Part shown: positions 8,461 to 17,573 of the stretch, one piece after another
How the letters are laid out: each line of letters begins with the position of its first letter
Numbering within the stretch: position 1 is the stretch's first letter
From: Streptomyces sp. HNM0574
GTDB lineage: Bacteria > Actinomycetota > Actinomycetes > Streptomycetales > Streptomycetaceae
Direction: 5' to 3'
Length of the DNA: 64,000 nucleotides
Assembly (NCBI RefSeq): GCF_012726235.1
Contig: NZ_JAASAH010000004.1
Coordinates: forward strand, 186,001-250,000
The notes under the pieces: generated by a model
What the model was told of the DNA's origin: nothing
The model's input: only the letters and a program-made list of their open reading frames with translations
Database searches by the model: none
Position numbers and translations under genes: made by a program

Positions 8461-9273
8461 GTCCCGCCGGACGCCCCGCGCCAGCTCGGCCGCGAGGGCG
8501 CGGACCCCGGTGAGGCCCGCGTCCAGGTCGTCCTCGTGCGCCAGCAGTTCCTTGACGAAGGCGGAGCCGACGATGACGCCGTCGGCGAAGCCGGCGACCT
8601 CGGCGGCCTGGGTCGCGTTCGAGACGCCGAGGCCGACGCAGACCGGCAGGTCCGTCGTCGCGCGGGTCCGCCGGACCAGCTCCTGCGCCTCGTTGCCGAC
8701 GGACTCGCGGGTGCCGGTGACACCCATCAGCGAGGCCGCGTAGACGAAGCCGCTGCCCGCCTCGGTGATCTTCGCGAGCCGCTCGTCACGGCTGCTGGGC
8801 GCGACGACGAACACGGTGGCCAGCCCGTGCGCCTCCGCCGCCTTCCGCCACACCTCGGACTCCTGCACCGGCAGGTCGGGCAGGATGCAGCCGGAGCCGC
8901 CCGCCTCGGCGAGCTCCGCCGCGAACCGCTCGACGCCGTACCGGTCGACCGGGTTCCAGTACGTCATGATCAGCACCGGCTTGCCGGTGGCCGCGTGGGC
9001 CTCGCGCACCGTGCGGATGACGTCCGCGATCCGGACGCCGCCGCGCAGCGCCACGTCGTCCGCGGTCTGGATGACGGGGCCGTCGAGGACCGGGTCGCTG
9101 TGCGGCAGGCCGACCTCGACGACGTCGCAGCCGCTCTCCAGCAGCGCGGTGCACGCCTGGATGCCGCCCTCGACGGTGGGGAACCCGGCGGGGAGGTAGC
9201 CGACCAGCGCCGCGCGGTTCTCCTGCCTGGCCTGCGCGAGCGTCGCGTTCAACAGCTCGATGGTGCCGCTCAC
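8458..9273 (-). CDS. trpA: Tryptophan synthase alpha subunit
   Basis: TrpA cleaves indole-3-glycerol phosphate to indole and glyceraldehyde 3-phosphate; indole is channelled to TrpB. The 271-residue protein has the catalytic Glu in [16 protein letters not shown] and the catalytic Asp in that same block (DPVLDGP), with the phosphate site GLGVSNATQ and ADGVIVGSA near the C-terminus. It starts at GTG 9273, overlapping the trpB stop by 4 bp (GTGA), which suggests coupled translation for the alpha2beta2 complex. It is the last gene of the trp cluster and is followed by a nested hairpin. Confidence 0.97.
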   Translation of the reverse strand: MSGTIELLNATLAQARQENRAALVGYLPAGFPTVEGGIQACTALLESGCDVVEVGLPHSDPVLDGPVIQTADDVALRGGVRIADVIRTVREAHAATGKPVLIMTYWNPVDRYGVERFAAELAEAGGSGCILPDLPVQESEVWRKAAEAHGLATVFVVAPSSRDERLAKITEAGSGFVYAASLMGVTGTRESVGNEAQELVRRTRATTDLPVCVGLGVSNATQAAEVAGFADGVIVGSAFVKELLAHEDDLDAGLTGVRALAAELARGVRRD

Positions 9274-10535
9274 TTGTCCGCCCCCTCGGCGCCCTCGGAG
9301 GCGCTCTCGTCGCTGCCGTCGTACAGCCCGAAGTACCGCGCGGCGGTGTCCATGTCCTTGTCGCCGCGCCCGGAGAGGTTCACCAGGAGCAGCCCGTCGG
9401 GGCCGAGTTCGCGGCCCAGCTCCAGGGCTCCGGCGAGGGCGTGCGCGCTCTCGATCGCCGGGATGATGCCCTCGGTCTCGGAGAGCAGCCGGAGCGCGCG
9501 CATGGCCTCGTCGTCGGTGACGGGCCGGTACTCGCCGCGTCCGCTGTCCTTGAGGTAGGCGTGCTCGGGGCCGATGCCGGGGTAGTCCAGACCGGCCGAG
9601 ATCGAGTACGGCTCGGTGATCTGGCCCTCGTCGTCCTGGAGCACGTAGCTGCGGGAGCCGTGCAGGATGCCGGGCTCGCCGACGGAGAGCGTCGCCGCGT
9701 GCTCGCCGGAGGGCACCCCGTGCCCGGCGGCCTCCAGTCCGACCAGGCGTACGCCCTCGTCGGGCACGAACGCGTGGAAGAGGCCGATGGCGTTGGAGCC
9801 GCCGCCGACGCAGGCGGCCACCGCGTCCGGCAGCCGTCCGGCGCGCTCCAGGATCTGCCGCCTGGCCTCGACGCCGATGACCCGGTGGAAGTCCCGGACC
9901 AGCTGCGGGAAGGGGTGCGGCCCGGCGACCGTGCCGAACAGGTAGTGGGTGCGGTCGACGTTGGCGACCCAGTCGCGGAACGCCTCGTTGATGGCGTCCT
10001 TCAGCGTCCGGCTGCCCGAGGCGACGGGGACGACCTCGGCGCCCAGCATCCGCATCCGCGCCACGTTGAGCGCCTGCCGCTGGGTGTCGATCTCGCCCAT
10101 GTAGATGGTGCATTCGAGGCCGAAGAGAGCGCAGGCGGTCGCGGTGGCGACGCCGTGCTGTCCCGCTCCGGTCTCGGCGATGACGCGGGTCTTGCCCATC
10201 CGCTTGGTGAGCAGCGCCTGGCCCAGCACGTTGTTGATCTTGTGCGAGCCGGTGTGGTTCAGGTCCTCGCGCTTGAGGAACACCCGGGCGCCGCCCGCGT
10301 GCTGGGCGAAGCGCGGCACCTCGGTCAGGGCGCTGGGCCGCCCCGTGTAGTTGACCAGCAGGTCTTCCAGCTCGGCCGCGAAGGCCGGGTCGGCCTTGGC
10401 CTTCTCGTACTCGGCCGCGACCTCGTCGACGGCGGCGACGAGCGCCTCGGGGATGAACTTGCCGCCGAAGGCGCCGAAGTACCCCTCGGCGTTCGGCACC
10501 CGGCCCTCGGGGTCGGGAATGAAGTAGTCGGACAT
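9270..10535 (-). CDS. trpB: Tryptophan synthase beta subunit
   Basis: TrpB is the PLP enzyme that joins indole and L-serine to give tryptophan. The 421-residue sequence has the PLP Lys in [10 protein letters not shown] near residue 100, the Gly-rich phosphate loop [10 protein letters not shown] and the usual N-terminus [23 protein letters not shown] 10535 was chosen because AAGGAG lies about 9 bases upstream and the family starts there; an in-frame ATG at 10580 is less likely. About 250 bp with a small hairpin separate it from trpM, unlike the tight spacing of the rest of the cluster. Confidence 0.97.
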   Translation of the reverse strand: MSDYFIPDPEGRVPNAEGYFGAFGGKFIPEALVAAVDEVAAEYEKAKADPAFAAELEDLLVNYTGRPSALTEVPRFAQHAGGARVFLKREDLNHTGSHKINNVLGQALLTKRMGKTRVIAETGAGQHGVATATACALFGLECTIYMGEIDTQRQALNVARMRMLGAEVVPVASGSRTLKDAINEAFRDWVANVDRTHYLFGTVAGPHPFPQLVRDFHRVIGVEARRQILERAGRLPDAVAACVGGGSNAIGLFHAFVPDEGVRLVGLEAAGHGVPSGEHAATLSVGEPGILHGSRSYVLQDDEGQITEPYSISAGLDYPGIGPEHAYLKDSGRGEYRPVTDDEAMRALRLLSETEGIIPAIESAHALAGALELGRELGPDGLLLVNLSGRGDKDMDTAARYFGLYDGSDESASEGAEGADK

Positions 10536-10630
10536 CCGACGTGCTCCTTGTGCGGGATGACGGGATGAAGGTGGGTCCACCGTGGGCGCGCTCCGGCCCT
10601 CCCGGACACGGCGCCGCGACGGCGCGTCAG

Positions 10631-10658
10631 CGGTACGGCCCGGGCCGCGGGCGTACCG
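10631..10658 (-). terminator. Hairpin between trpM and trpB
   Basis: CGGTACGGCCCG (10631-10642) pairs with CGGGCGTACCG (10648-10658) except for one bulged G. It sits in the middle of the 247-bp gap between trpM and trpB, which has no credible gene. It could be an intercistronic attenuator or processing site that lowers or uncouples trpBA expression; this is inferred only from position. Confidence 0.35.
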
Positions 10659-10782
10659 GGCACGGGCCCATGATGCGGCGGGCGGTACGGCGGGACGCGT
10701 CAGCGGCGAGGGGACACGCGCCGGCGGCCGGTCCGGGCCGCGCAGGGGCGGGAGCGGACGCGGCGGGGCGTGCGGGAGGGGG

Positions 10783-10968
10783 TCAGAGCGCGAGCGTACC
10801 GGGCCATCGGCGCCCGTTGATCTGCCCCGGTACGGAGCCGATGTGGTAGCGCACCCGCCGCCCGTGCACCCGGCGTGCCGGTGCCCGGCAGCCGCGCGGA
10901 CGGCAGCCGCGGGCGAGCGCCGCGTACGGTCCGTACGCGGTCGCGTCGCCCGGGTGCTGCGCGGTCAT
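10783..10968 (-). CDS. trpM: Small tryptophan modulator protein TrpM
   Basis: A 61-residue, Arg-rich protein encoded six bases after the trpC stop. The core [17 protein letters not shown] and the ending [15 protein letters not shown] look like the small TrpM proteins found between trpC and trpB in streptomycetes. In S. coelicolor TrpM has been linked to control of tryptophan synthesis and to development; the molecular role is not settled. No membrane helix, signal peptide or enzyme motif is visible. ATG 10968 is the only start consistent with the spacing to trpC. The name rests on position, size and composition recalled from the family; homology was not searched. Confidence 0.78.
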   Translation of the reverse strand: MTAQHPGDATAYGPYAALARGCRPRGCRAPARRVHGRRVRYHIGSVPGQINGRRWPGTLAL

Positions 10969-10974
10969 CCCCGG

Positions 10975-11784
10975 TCAGCCCTTCCCGTGCCGGATGGCGG
11001 GGTGGGCGCCGGCGGCGACGAGGTCGGCGACGGCGGTCTTGGGGTCCTTGCCCGTCACGAGGGACTCGCCGACGAGGACGGCGTCGGCGCCGTCGTTGGC
11101 GTAGGCGATGAGGTCGTGCGGGCCGCGGACGCCGGACTCGGCGATCTTGACGATGTGGTCCGGGATCTCGGGCGCGATCCGCGCGAAGTTGCCGCGGTCG
11201 ACCTCGAGGGTCTTGAGGTTGCGCGCGTTCACGCCGATGACCTTGGCGCCGGCGGCGACGGCACGCTCGGTCTCCTCCTCGTCGTGCACCTCGACCAGCG
11301 GCGTCAGGCCGATCGACTCGGCGCGCTCGATCAGCGAGACCAGGGCCTCCTGCTCCAGCGCGGCCACGATCAGCAGGACGACGTCGGCGCCGTGCGCCCG
11401 CGCCTCCCACAGCTGGTACGCGGAGAACATGAAGTCCTTGCGCAGCACCGGGATGTCGACCTTGGCGCGCACGGCCTCCAGGTCGGCGAGCGAGCCGCCG
11501 AAGCGCCGCTGCTCGGTGAGGACGGAGATGACGGAGGCGCCGCCGGTCTCGTAGTCGGCGGCGAGGGCGGCCGGGTCGGCGATCGCGGCGAGCGCGCCCT
11601 TCGACGGGCTGGAGCGCTTGACCTCGCAGATCACCTTGATGCTGTCGCCCTTGAGGGCGGCGATGCCGTCCTTGGCCTGCGGGACCTTCGCGGCGCGTTC
11701 CTTGAGCTCGTCGAGACCGACGCGCGCCTGCCGCTCCGCGAGATCCTCGCGCACACCTTCGATGATCTCGTCGAGCACACTCAC
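10975..11784 (-). CDS. trpC: Indole-3-glycerol phosphate synthase
   Basis: TrpC closes the indole ring of 1-(2-carboxyphenylamino)-1-deoxyribulose phosphate, a TIM-barrel enzyme of 269 residues. Diagnostic blocks are [12 protein letters not shown] (catalytic Lys and phosphate contact), [21 protein letters not shown] (catalytic Lys), [12 protein letters not shown] and AESGV. The start is GTG 11784 with GAAGGGGG upstream; a second GTG two codons later is possible. TrpF is not fused to it and no trpF gene is visible; PriA (24812-25537) supplies that step. The 245 bp upstream to the DUF2752 gene show no leader peptide on this strand. Confidence 0.97.
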   Translation of the reverse strand: MSVLDEIIEGVREDLAERQARVGLDELKERAAKVPQAKDGIAALKGDSIKVICEVKRSSPSKGALAAIADPAALAADYETGGASVISVLTEQRRFGGSLADLEAVRAKVDIPVLRKDFMFSAYQLWEARAHGADVVLLIVAALEQEALVSLIERAESIGLTPLVEVHDEEETERAVAAGAKVIGVNARNLKTLEVDRGNFARIAPEIPDHIVKIAESGVRGPHDLIAYANDGADAVLVGESLVTGKDPKTAVADLVAAGAHPAIRHGKG

Positions 11785-12028
11785 GCGAGGGCCCCCTTCT
11801 TGGTCGCTTCTCGGCTGCCTTCCGGCTGCTTTTCCTAACGTCCGGGCTGTTCATCGGCCCGTACCCACCCCGTGACGGAGCACTGGAGAGGATGGGATCA
11901 CGCACTGCGATGGTATCCGGCACCCGGCGGACCGTCCGCATCCGGTGACGGAGAATCCCACATACCGGATAAAGCCCCCGCATTTCGGTGCCCCGGCGCC
12001 GGACGGGAACCCCCGCCGCGCACCGGCG

Positions 12029-12418
12029 TCAGGGCGCGAGGGCCGCGCCGAAGGGCAGATTCCGGACCACGGTGAAGGCGAGCGTCAGCCCGCCCAGCGC
12101 CCACAGGTGCGTCCGGCTCAGCGGCACCGAGGTGGGCAGCCCGCGCGCGGCGCGCACCACCCAGACGAGCCAGAACACCGCGAAGGCCACGAACGCCGCC
12201 ACGGCCAGCACGTTCGTCGCGAGCGCGGTCGTCAGCTCGCCGTGCGCGACGGCGTGCGCCGTGCGCAGCCCGCCGCAGCCCGGGCAGTAGATGCCGGTCA
12301 GGTACAGCAGCGGACAGGTCGGGTAGTGGCCCGGCTCGTTCGGGTCGACCGAGCCCACGTACGCGAACGCCGCGCCGACGGCCACCAGGGTGCCGACGGG
12401 CGCGGCGAGGCGCGGCAC
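12029..12418 (-). CDS. DUF2752 membrane protein
   Basis: A small membrane protein of about 129 residues with the DUF2752 pattern: VDPNEPGHYPTCPLLYLTGIYCPGCGGLRTAHA, read here as two pieces around CP..L..GIYCPGCG. The CPGCG motif and the first Cys may bind metal or form a disulfide. Three hydrophobic stretches follow the pattern known for the family. The start is uncertain: GTG 12418 is the first in-frame start codon after the upstream gene's stop, but its GAGG is only three bases away. It lies within the conserved trp neighbourhood of streptomycetes; whether it acts in tryptophan metabolism is unknown. Confidence 0.8.
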   Translation of the reverse strand: MPRLAAPVGTLVAVGAAFAYVGSVDPNEPGHYPTCPLLYLTGIYCPGCGGLRTAHAVAHGELTTALATNVLAVAAFVAFAVFWLVWVVRAARGLPTSVPLSRTHLWALGGLTLAFTVVRNLPFGAALAP

Positions 12419-12465
12419 CGGCCTCAGGAACCGGTGCCGCGTGAAGACGGAGCTCCGCTCCTCGC

Positions 12466-12702
12466 TCAGGACTGCTGCCCCTGCGGCTGCTGTCCGGCGT
12501 ATCCGTGCGTCTTCGGCTGGCCCAGGCCCGCGGCGCGCATCGCCATCCCGACGACGCCACCGGCAGCGATCACGACCAGGCCCGCCACGACGCCCAGCGG
12601 CTGGGCCATCACCATGAAGGCTCCGCCGATGCAGAAGCCGATTATGGCGATGATGACGCCGGTCCACGCGGCCGGGGTGTGTCCGTGGCTGTTGCCCGAC
12701 AT
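12466..12702 (-). CDS. HGxxPAAW-type small membrane protein
   Basis: A 78-residue protein with the N-terminal motif HGHTPAAWTGV and two transmembrane helices (about residues 15-33 and 36-55), ending in a polar Gln/Gly tail. Small streptomycete proteins of this pattern lie between trpE and trpC in many genomes; none has a known function to my knowledge. The ATG at 12702 has GAGGAG eight bases upstream, a strong ribosome site. The next gene begins about 50 bp downstream. Confidence 0.82.
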   Translation of the reverse strand: MSGNSHGHTPAAWTGVIIAIIGFCIGGAFMVMAQPLGVVAGLVVIAAGGVVGMAMRAAGLGQPKTHGYAGQQPQGQQS

Positions 12703-12785
12703 GTGTGCTCCTCGTAGAGATCAACTCGGTGGGCCGCAGGGCCCCGCTCCGGGGTCATTCTCTCCCGACGCCCCGAAGCCGCCGA

Positions 12786-13586
12786 TCAGGGGGTGCCGTT
12801 GGGCTTGTCACGGGTGGTGTCCGCCGCCGTGTCGGCCAGATCCTCCGCGTCCTCGGCCGGGTCCTGCGCGGTGCCGGTGGGGTCCTCGCCGCGGTCCAGG
12901 GCCTTCCACAGGTCCTCGGGGCGGTCCGGGTCCACCGCGGGCGCGGTGCGCGGCTTGCGGGGGCCGCGCTCGTACCGGCCGCTGCCGGCCATCGACGGCC
13001 ACGCGCGGCCGAACCACAGGGCCAGCAGCCCGGCCAGCAGCAGCAGCGCGCCGCCGACGGCCGAGAGGTAGGGCCAGCTGCCGATGTGCACGGTGTCGAC
13101 GGTGGCCTGCGCGAGGCCGCTGGCCTCCGCCGCCTTCTCCTCCAGCGGCGCGGTGTCCCGCGCGCCCGCGAGCGCGGAGACGAGGGTGCCGACGCCGCAC
13201 AGCGTCAGCAGCCCCGCGACGACGAGGCGTCCGGCGCGGCGCACCGCGAACACCGCGACCAGCGCGGCGAGTCCGACCAGCGCGAGCGCACTGGGCAGGC
13301 CCGTCGCCTCGCTGCCCTTGACCTCGACGGGCAGCGTGCCCTGGGCGAAGGAGACCGAGGACTCGCTCCAGACCTGGCCCGAGGCGACCAGCGCGAGCGC
13401 CGCGCCCACGGCGCCGCACAGCAGCGCGAGCGCCAGCGCGCGGCGCGGCGCGCGGGAACGCGCCGCGGGCCCGCCGCCGGGCGCGTCCGGGGCTTCGGCC
13501 GGGGCGGCTTCGGGGGCCGCCTCGGCTGAGGGGTTCTCGGCGGGGTCCTGCGGCTGGGGAGGGCCGTCCGGGGCTGGGGAAGTCAC
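12786..13586 (-). CDS. Trp-region conserved membrane protein (TIGR02234 type)
   Basis: A 266-residue membrane protein of the Trp_oprn_chp (TIGR02234) type, always found near trp genes in actinobacteria. It has a Pro/Ala-rich cytoplasmic N-terminus (about 45 residues), then four helices ([71 protein letters not shown]) and an acidic C-terminal tail. GTG 13586 overlaps the trpE stop by 4 bp (GTGA), so it is translated with trpE. Its role is unknown; coupling to trpE suggests a link to chorismate use or tryptophan transport, which is inference. Confidence 0.9.
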   Translation of the reverse strand: MTSPAPDGPPQPQDPAENPSAEAAPEAAPAEAPDAPGGGPAARSRAPRRALALALLCGAVGAALALVASGQVWSESSVSFAQGTLPVEVKGSEATGLPSALALVGLAALVAVFAVRRAGRLVVAGLLTLCGVGTLVSALAGARDTAPLEEKAAEASGLAQATVDTVHIGSWPYLSAVGGALLLLAGLLALWFGRAWPSMAGSGRYERGPRKPRTAPAVDPDRPEDLWKALDRGEDPTGTAQDPAEDAEDLADTAADTTRDKPNGTP

Positions 13587-15274
13587 CGTTCCACGCTACC
13601 GCCGAGCCGTCCGGCCGTTCCGACCGCCCTCAGGACGGCCGCCGCCTTGTTGCGGCACTCGGTGTCCTCGGCCGCCGGGTCGGAGTCCGCGACGACGCCC
13701 GCACCGGCCTGGACGTAGGCGGTGCCGTCCTTGAGCAGGGCGGTGCGGATGGCGATCGCGGTGTCGGCGTCACCGGCGAAGTCCAGATAGCCGACGCAGC
13801 CGCCGTAGACGCCGCGCCGGGTGGGCTCCAGCTCGTCGATGATCTGCAGGGCGCGCGGCTTGGGCGCCCCGGAGAGGGTGCCGGCGGGGAAGCAGGCGGT
13901 GAGCGCGTCCAGCGCGGTGCGCCCGGCGCCGAGGCGTCCGGTGACGGTGGAGACGATGTGCATGACGTGGCTGTAGCGCTCGACGGACATGAAGTCGACG
14001 ACCTCCACGCTGCCCGGTTCGCAGACCCGCCCCAGGTCGTTGCGGCCGAGGTCGACCAGCATGAGGTGCTCGGCGCGCTCCTTGGCGTCGGCGAGCAGCT
14101 CCTCGGCCAGTGCCGTGTCCTCCTGCGGGGTGGCGCCGCGCGGCCTGGTCCCGGCGATGGGGTGCATCATCGCCCGCCCGTCCTCGACCTTGACCAGGGC
14201 CTCGGGGCTGGAGCCGACGATGTCGAAGCCGTCGTGCCCGCCCTCGCCGCCGATCCTGAGCAGGTACATGTACGGGCTCGGGTTCGTCGCCCGCAGCACC
14301 CGGTAGACGTCGAAGCCGCTCGCCTCGCACGGGGTCTCGAACCGCTGCGAGGGCACGACCTGGAAGGCCTCGCCCGCGCGGATGCGTTCCTTGACGTCCT
14401 CGACCCAGCCCCGGTACGTGGCGCCGCCGGAGCGGGCGGTGAACTCCGGGAGCCGCGAGGCCGGGAGCGCCGCCGGGGGCACGGGCGCGGGGCGGGCGAG
14501 GTCGGCCGTCATCGCGTCGAGGCGGGCGACGGCGTCGCGGTACGCCTCGTCCACGCCGGTGTCGAGGTCGTTGTGGTTGATCGCGTTGGCGATCAGGAGG
14601 ACGGTGCCGTCCCGGTGGTCGAGGACGGCCAGGTCGGAGGCGAGCAGCATGGTCAGCTCGGGCAGGCCGAGGTCGTCGGCGGTCTCGGTGCCCTCCGGCT
14701 CGTCCCCGGTGCGGATCTTCTCCAGGCGCCGGACGACGTCGTAGCCGAGGTAGCCGACCATGCCGCCGGTGAACGGCGGCAGGTCCGTGCCCTCGTGCAG
14801 GTCGCGCGGGGTGTGCAGGGCCTCGACGGTCTCCCGCAGGGCGCGCAGCGGGTCGCCGCCGGTGGGCACGCCGACGGGCGGCTCGCCGATCCAGTGCGCC
14901 TGCCCGTCCCGCACCGTCAGCGCGGCGGAGCTGCGGACGCCGATGAAGGAGTAGCGCGACCAGGTGCGCCCGTTCTCGGCGGACTCCAGCAGGAAGGTGC
15001 CGGGGCGGCCGTTCTCGCCGTCCGTGCCGGGCTCCGAGCAGGCGAGCTTGCGGTAGAGCGCGATGGGGGTGTCGCCGTCGGCGAGCAGCCGCCGGGTGAC
15101 GGGGATGACTCTGCGGTCCTTCGCGAGCGTGCGGAAGCCCTCGGGGGACGGGGTGACCGCGGCGTCGAGGCCGGGCGCGGCGGGGCCCGGGACGTGCGGC
15201 GCCCCGGGGGCGTCGGAGGTGGAGGTGCGGGACGCGGCGAGAGACGCGTCGGGGGATGCGGAGCCCGTGGTCAT
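13583..15274 (-). CDS. trpE: Anthranilate synthase component I
   Basis: TrpE makes anthranilate from chorismate with ammonia supplied by TrpG. The 563-residue protein begins with about 45 low-complexity residues before the conserved domain ([22 protein letters not shown]). LLES in [19 protein letters not shown] matches the tryptophan feedback site of TrpE. The chorismate-binding part shows [34 protein letters not shown] and [12 protein letters not shown]. No TrpG is fused or adjacent. A TACGCT box eight bases before the ATG suggests an own promoter and leaderless mRNA. No Trp-rich leader peptide is visible in the 124 bp to hisI, so control may rest mostly on feedback inhibition. Confidence 0.96.
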   Translation of the reverse strand: MTTGSASPDASLAASRTSTSDAPGAPHVPGPAAPGLDAAVTPSPEGFRTLAKDRRVIPVTRRLLADGDTPIALYRKLACSEPGTDGENGRPGTFLLESAENGRTWSRYSFIGVRSSAALTVRDGQAHWIGEPPVGVPTGGDPLRALRETVEALHTPRDLHEGTDLPPFTGGMVGYLGYDVVRRLEKIRTGDEPEGTETADDLGLPELTMLLASDLAVLDHRDGTVLLIANAINHNDLDTGVDEAYRDAVARLDAMTADLARPAPVPPAALPASRLPEFTARSGGATYRGWVEDVKERIRAGEAFQVVPSQRFETPCEASGFDVYRVLRATNPSPYMYLLRIGGEGGHDGFDIVGSSPEALVKVEDGRAMMHPIAGTRPRGATPQEDTALAEELLADAKERAEHLMLVDLGRNDLGRVCEPGSVEVVDFMSVERYSHVMHIVSTVTGRLGAGRTALDALTACFPAGTLSGAPKPRALQIIDELEPTRRGVYGGCVGYLDFAGDADTAIAIRTALLKDGTAYVQAGAGVVADSDPAAEDTECRNKAAAVLRAVGTAGRLGGSVER

Positions 15275-15282
15275 GGTGGGGA

Positions 15283-15288
15283 AGCGTA
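15283..15288 (-). promoter_or_regulatory. Candidate -10 box of trpE
   Basis: On the minus strand TACGCT (TAnnnT pattern) ends eight bases before the trpE ATG at 15274, and no Shine-Dalgarno lies between. That spacing predicts a transcript starting at or within two bases of the ATG (leaderless). No good -35 is visible 16-18 bp upstream. Confidence 0.4.
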
Positions 15289-15398
15289 CTTGCCGCGCGC
15301 CCCGCCGCCCCGGCCGCCCGCGCGGGTCGGCGCCGACGAGTGGCCGGGGGCCCGAACGGGCGTCGGGGTACGGGGAGTTGACGTGCGGCCGCGGGGTG

Positions 15399-15764
15399 TC
15401 AGCCGAGCGGGAGGACGTCCGCGTCGAAGCAGGTGCGGTCGCCGGTGTGGCAGGCGGCGCCCTCCTGGTCGACCTTGACGAGCACGGTGTCCGCGTCGCA
15501 GTCCAGCGCGACGCTCTTGACGTGCTGCACGTGCCCCGAGGTGTCGCCCTTGACCCAGTACTCCTGGCGGCTGCGGCTCCAGTACGTCGCGCGGCCCGTG
15601 GTGAGGGTGCGGTGCAGCGCCTCGTCGTCCATCCATCCGAGCATCAGCACCTCGCCGGTGTCGTGCTGCTGGGCGACGGCGGGCAGCAGGCCGTCGGCGT
15701 TGCGCTTCAGCCGGGCGGCGATCGACGGGTCGAGGGAGCTGGCGGGTTCGGGGCTCGCAGACAT
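15399..15764 (-). CDS. hisI: Phosphoribosyl-AMP cyclohydrolase
   Basis: HisI opens the adenine ring of phosphoribosyl-AMP, the third step of histidine synthesis. The 121-residue protein has the family blocks [36 protein letters not shown] and the zinc-binding CHTGDRTCF. It is monofunctional; the HisE part is not fused. The ATG at 15764 has GGGAGAA upstream and fits the family start. It stands apart from the main his operon, separated from hisF by the nitrile hydratase and sdh block, and precedes trpE on the same strand by 124 bp. Confidence 0.96.
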   Translation of the reverse strand: MSASPEPASSLDPSIAARLKRNADGLLPAVAQQHDTGEVLMLGWMDDEALHRTLTTGRATYWSRSRQEYWVKGDTSGHVQHVKSVALDCDADTVLVKVDQEGAACHTGDRTCFDADVLPLG

Positions 15765-15869
15765 GCGGCCATTCTCCCGCAACCGCGCGAGGCATGGTCA
15801 CGGACCGGCGTACGGACCGTTCACGTCCCGGTGGGCGCGGCTTCACCGGGGACGGGAACGCTGCGCGGC

Positions 15870-16445
15870 ATGACCACCCGCGCCCCCGCCTCGCCCCGTG
15901 TGACCGTCCTCGCCCTGGCCGGAGTGCTGCTCGCCTCGGCGGCCCTGGCCTTCACGGCGGTACTCGCCCTCGCGGACGGCGGGGACGCCGGACCCGCGGA
16001 GAACGGCACGGACGGGAGAGCGCCCGCCGACGGCAAGGCGCTCGGCGTCGCGGCGCCCGCGTCGCCCGTCCCGTACGTCCGGCTGCGCGCCGGGGACTGC
16101 TTCGACCACCCGGGGCTGAGCCGCGACGTGACGAAGACGGAGCGGCGCCGGTGCACGGGCCCGCACGACGGCGAAGTCGTCGCCGAGCGGCGGCTGAAGG
16201 GCACCTTCCGTTCCGAACGGGACCTGCGGGAGCGGTCGCTGGCGCTGTGCGCCGACGCGGCCCGGCAGCGCCTCGCCCGGATTCCGCAGGACGGCCGCGC
16301 CTACCGCCCGTACGCGGTGCACCCCGCGCTCGGCACGTACGAGCAGCGGGAGGGGACCACCGTCGCCTGCGCCCTCACCCTGCGCGGGGCGGACCAGGAG
16401 GCCGCGGACGGGCCGGAGTTGACGGCTCCGCTCCCGGGCGCCTGA
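15870..16445 (+). CDS. Secreted or membrane-anchored protein, septum-formation-like
   Basis: A 191-residue protein with one N-terminal hydrophobic segment (VTVLALAGVLLASAALAFTAVL), probably a membrane anchor or signal, and an extracytoplasmic domain. The domain begins VRLRAGDCF and has four Cys in all (GDCF, RRRCTG, ALCAD, TVACAL), compatible with two disulfides. The GDCF start with C-x-GPHDGEVVA resembles the actinobacterial Septum_form (PF13845) type domain; that assignment is tentative. It is divergent from hisI. No function can be assigned from context. Confidence 0.75.
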   Translation: MTTRAPASPRVTVLALAGVLLASAALAFTAVLALADGGDAGPAENGTDGRAPADGKALGVAAPASPVPYVRLRAGDCFDHPGLSRDVTKTERRRCTGPHDGEVVAERRLKGTFRSERDLRERSLALCADAARQRLARIPQDGRAYRPYAVHPALGTYEQREGTTVACALTLRGADQEAADGPELTAPLPGA

Positions 16446-16519
16446 ACCCGGTGGCCGGCGGGCCGACGCGGCCGTCCGGGTGCTCGCGACCGAGGGGGTG
16501 CGCGCCTACGATTGCCCGC

Positions 16520-17155
16520 ATGTCGACCCATGCCAAGCGCGAACGTCTCCTTCTGGCCGACCTGTTGGAGAGCTCAGGACCCGAGGCCCCGACCCTGTGC
16601 GAGGGCTGGAAGACCCGCGACCTCGCCGCTCACGTCGTGGTGCGCGAGCGCCGCAGCGACGCGGCGGGCGGCACCCTGTTCAAGCCCCTCGCGGACCGAC
16701 TGGCCCGGGTGCAGGCGGAGTTCGCGGCCAAGCCGTACGAGGAGCTGATCCAGCTGATCCGTACGGGGCCGCCGAAGATGTCGCCGTTCGCGCTCAAGCA
16801 GTTCGACGAGGCCGCCAACACCGTCGAGTTCTACGTCCACACCGAGGACGTCCGCCGGGCCCGGCCGGACTGGACGCCCCGCGAGCTGGACGAGGTCTTC
16901 CAGGAGGCGCTGTGGAAGCGGCTGGAGACCGCGGCGGCGCGGCTCTTCGGCCGCAAGGCGCCCGCCGGTCTCGTGCTGCGCCGGCCCAACGGGCAGACGG
17001 TCGTGGCCCGCAAGGGCACGCCCGTGGTCACCGTCCTCGGCGAGCCCTCGGAGCTGCTGCTCTTCGCCTCGGGCCGGCAGAGCGCCGCGCAGGTGGAGAC
17101 GGAGGGCGACAAGGAGGCCGTCGCCCGCGTCAGCGAGGCCGCGCTCGGCATCTGA
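16520..17155 (+). CDS. TIGR03085-type metal-binding protein
   Basis: A 211-residue protein of the DinB/maleylpyruvate-isomerase-N-like superfamily (TIGR03085 type), four-helix metal-binding proteins of actinobacteria, some relatives of which use mycothiol. Visible pattern: RERLLLADLL, LCEGWKTRDLAAHVVVRERR (His ligand near residue 37), FYVHTEDVRRARPDW (His ligand near residue 113) and a C-terminal SCP-like part (FGRKAPAGLVLRRPNG, ELLLFASGR). ATG 16520 is the family start. It stands alone on the plus strand, ahead of a bidirectional terminator. The substrate is unknown. Confidence 0.87.
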   Translation: MSTHAKRERLLLADLLESSGPEAPTLCEGWKTRDLAAHVVVRERRSDAAGGTLFKPLADRLARVQAEFAAKPYEELIQLIRTGPPKMSPFALKQFDEAANTVEFYVHTEDVRRARPDWTPRELDEVFQEALWKRLETAAARLFGRKAPAGLVLRRPNGQTVVARKGTPVVTVLGEPSELLLFASGRQSAAQVETEGDKEAVARVSEAALGI

Positions 17156-17177
17156 GCGCACGCCCCGCGGGGGCCGG

Positions 17178-17211
17178 AGAGCCGTGTGCGGTCAGTCCGT
17201 CACACGGCTCT
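17178..17211. terminator. Bidirectional terminator
   Basis: Perfect 11-bp arms AGAGCCGTGTG (17178-17188) and CACACGGCTCT (17201-17211) with a 12-base loop that contains the stop codon of the convergent GNAT gene. On the plus strand TTCTTG follows, on the minus strand CCGG. It separates the TIGR03085-type gene from the GNAT gene. Confidence 0.65.
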
Positions 17212-17500
17212 TCTTGCTGTACAGCAGGTCCTGGTACTCGGGGTGCTTCCCGATCCAGGACGCGTAGAACGGGCAGACGGGCAGCACGGCCAGGCCGGCC
17301 GTGCGGGCCGCGTCCAGGGAGTTGCGGGCCAGCGCCGAGCCGACGCCCTGCCCCTCGTAGTGCGGGTCGACCTCGGTGTGGACGAAGGCGATCAGCTCGC
17401 CGGTCCGCAGGTACTCCGCGACCCCGGCGACGGCTCCGCCGTACCGCGCCTCGTACCGGCTCTCCTCCGGGACGTCCACCACATCGGGATACCGCGTCAT
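17192..17500 (-). CDS. Small GNAT-family N-acetyltransferase
   Basis: A compact 102-residue GNAT domain of the YjdJ/COG2388 type. The acetyl-CoA loop reads VDPHYEGQGVGSALARNSLDAAR (V, Q/G-x-G-x-G/A within HYEGQGVGSAL), preceded by ELIAFVHTEV. The C-terminal block reads VLPVCPFYASWIGKHPEYQDL, with the CPFxxxWIxxHPEY pattern typical of this subfamily. ATG 17500 was chosen because the domain begins a few residues later. It lies downstream of the LysR gene on the same strand, 73 bp away. The acetylated substrate is unknown. Confidence 0.9.
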   Translation of the reverse strand: MTRYPDVVDVPEESRYEARYGGAVAGVAEYLRTGELIAFVHTEVDPHYEGQGVGSALARNSLDAARTAGLAVLPVCPFYASWIGKHPEYQDLLYSKKSRVTD

Positions 17501-17573
17501 CTGCCGCACCTCCGCCGGTCCGCTCTGCGTCCACCCTCACAAACCCCCGGCCCGCCCGCGACCGCGCCCGGGC

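Noticed and set aside
11872..12075. Short plus-strand frame with three Trp codons in the first 14 residues, near trpC
   Set aside because: It is on the opposite strand to the trp genes and no gene follows on its own strand, so it cannot act as their leader peptide.
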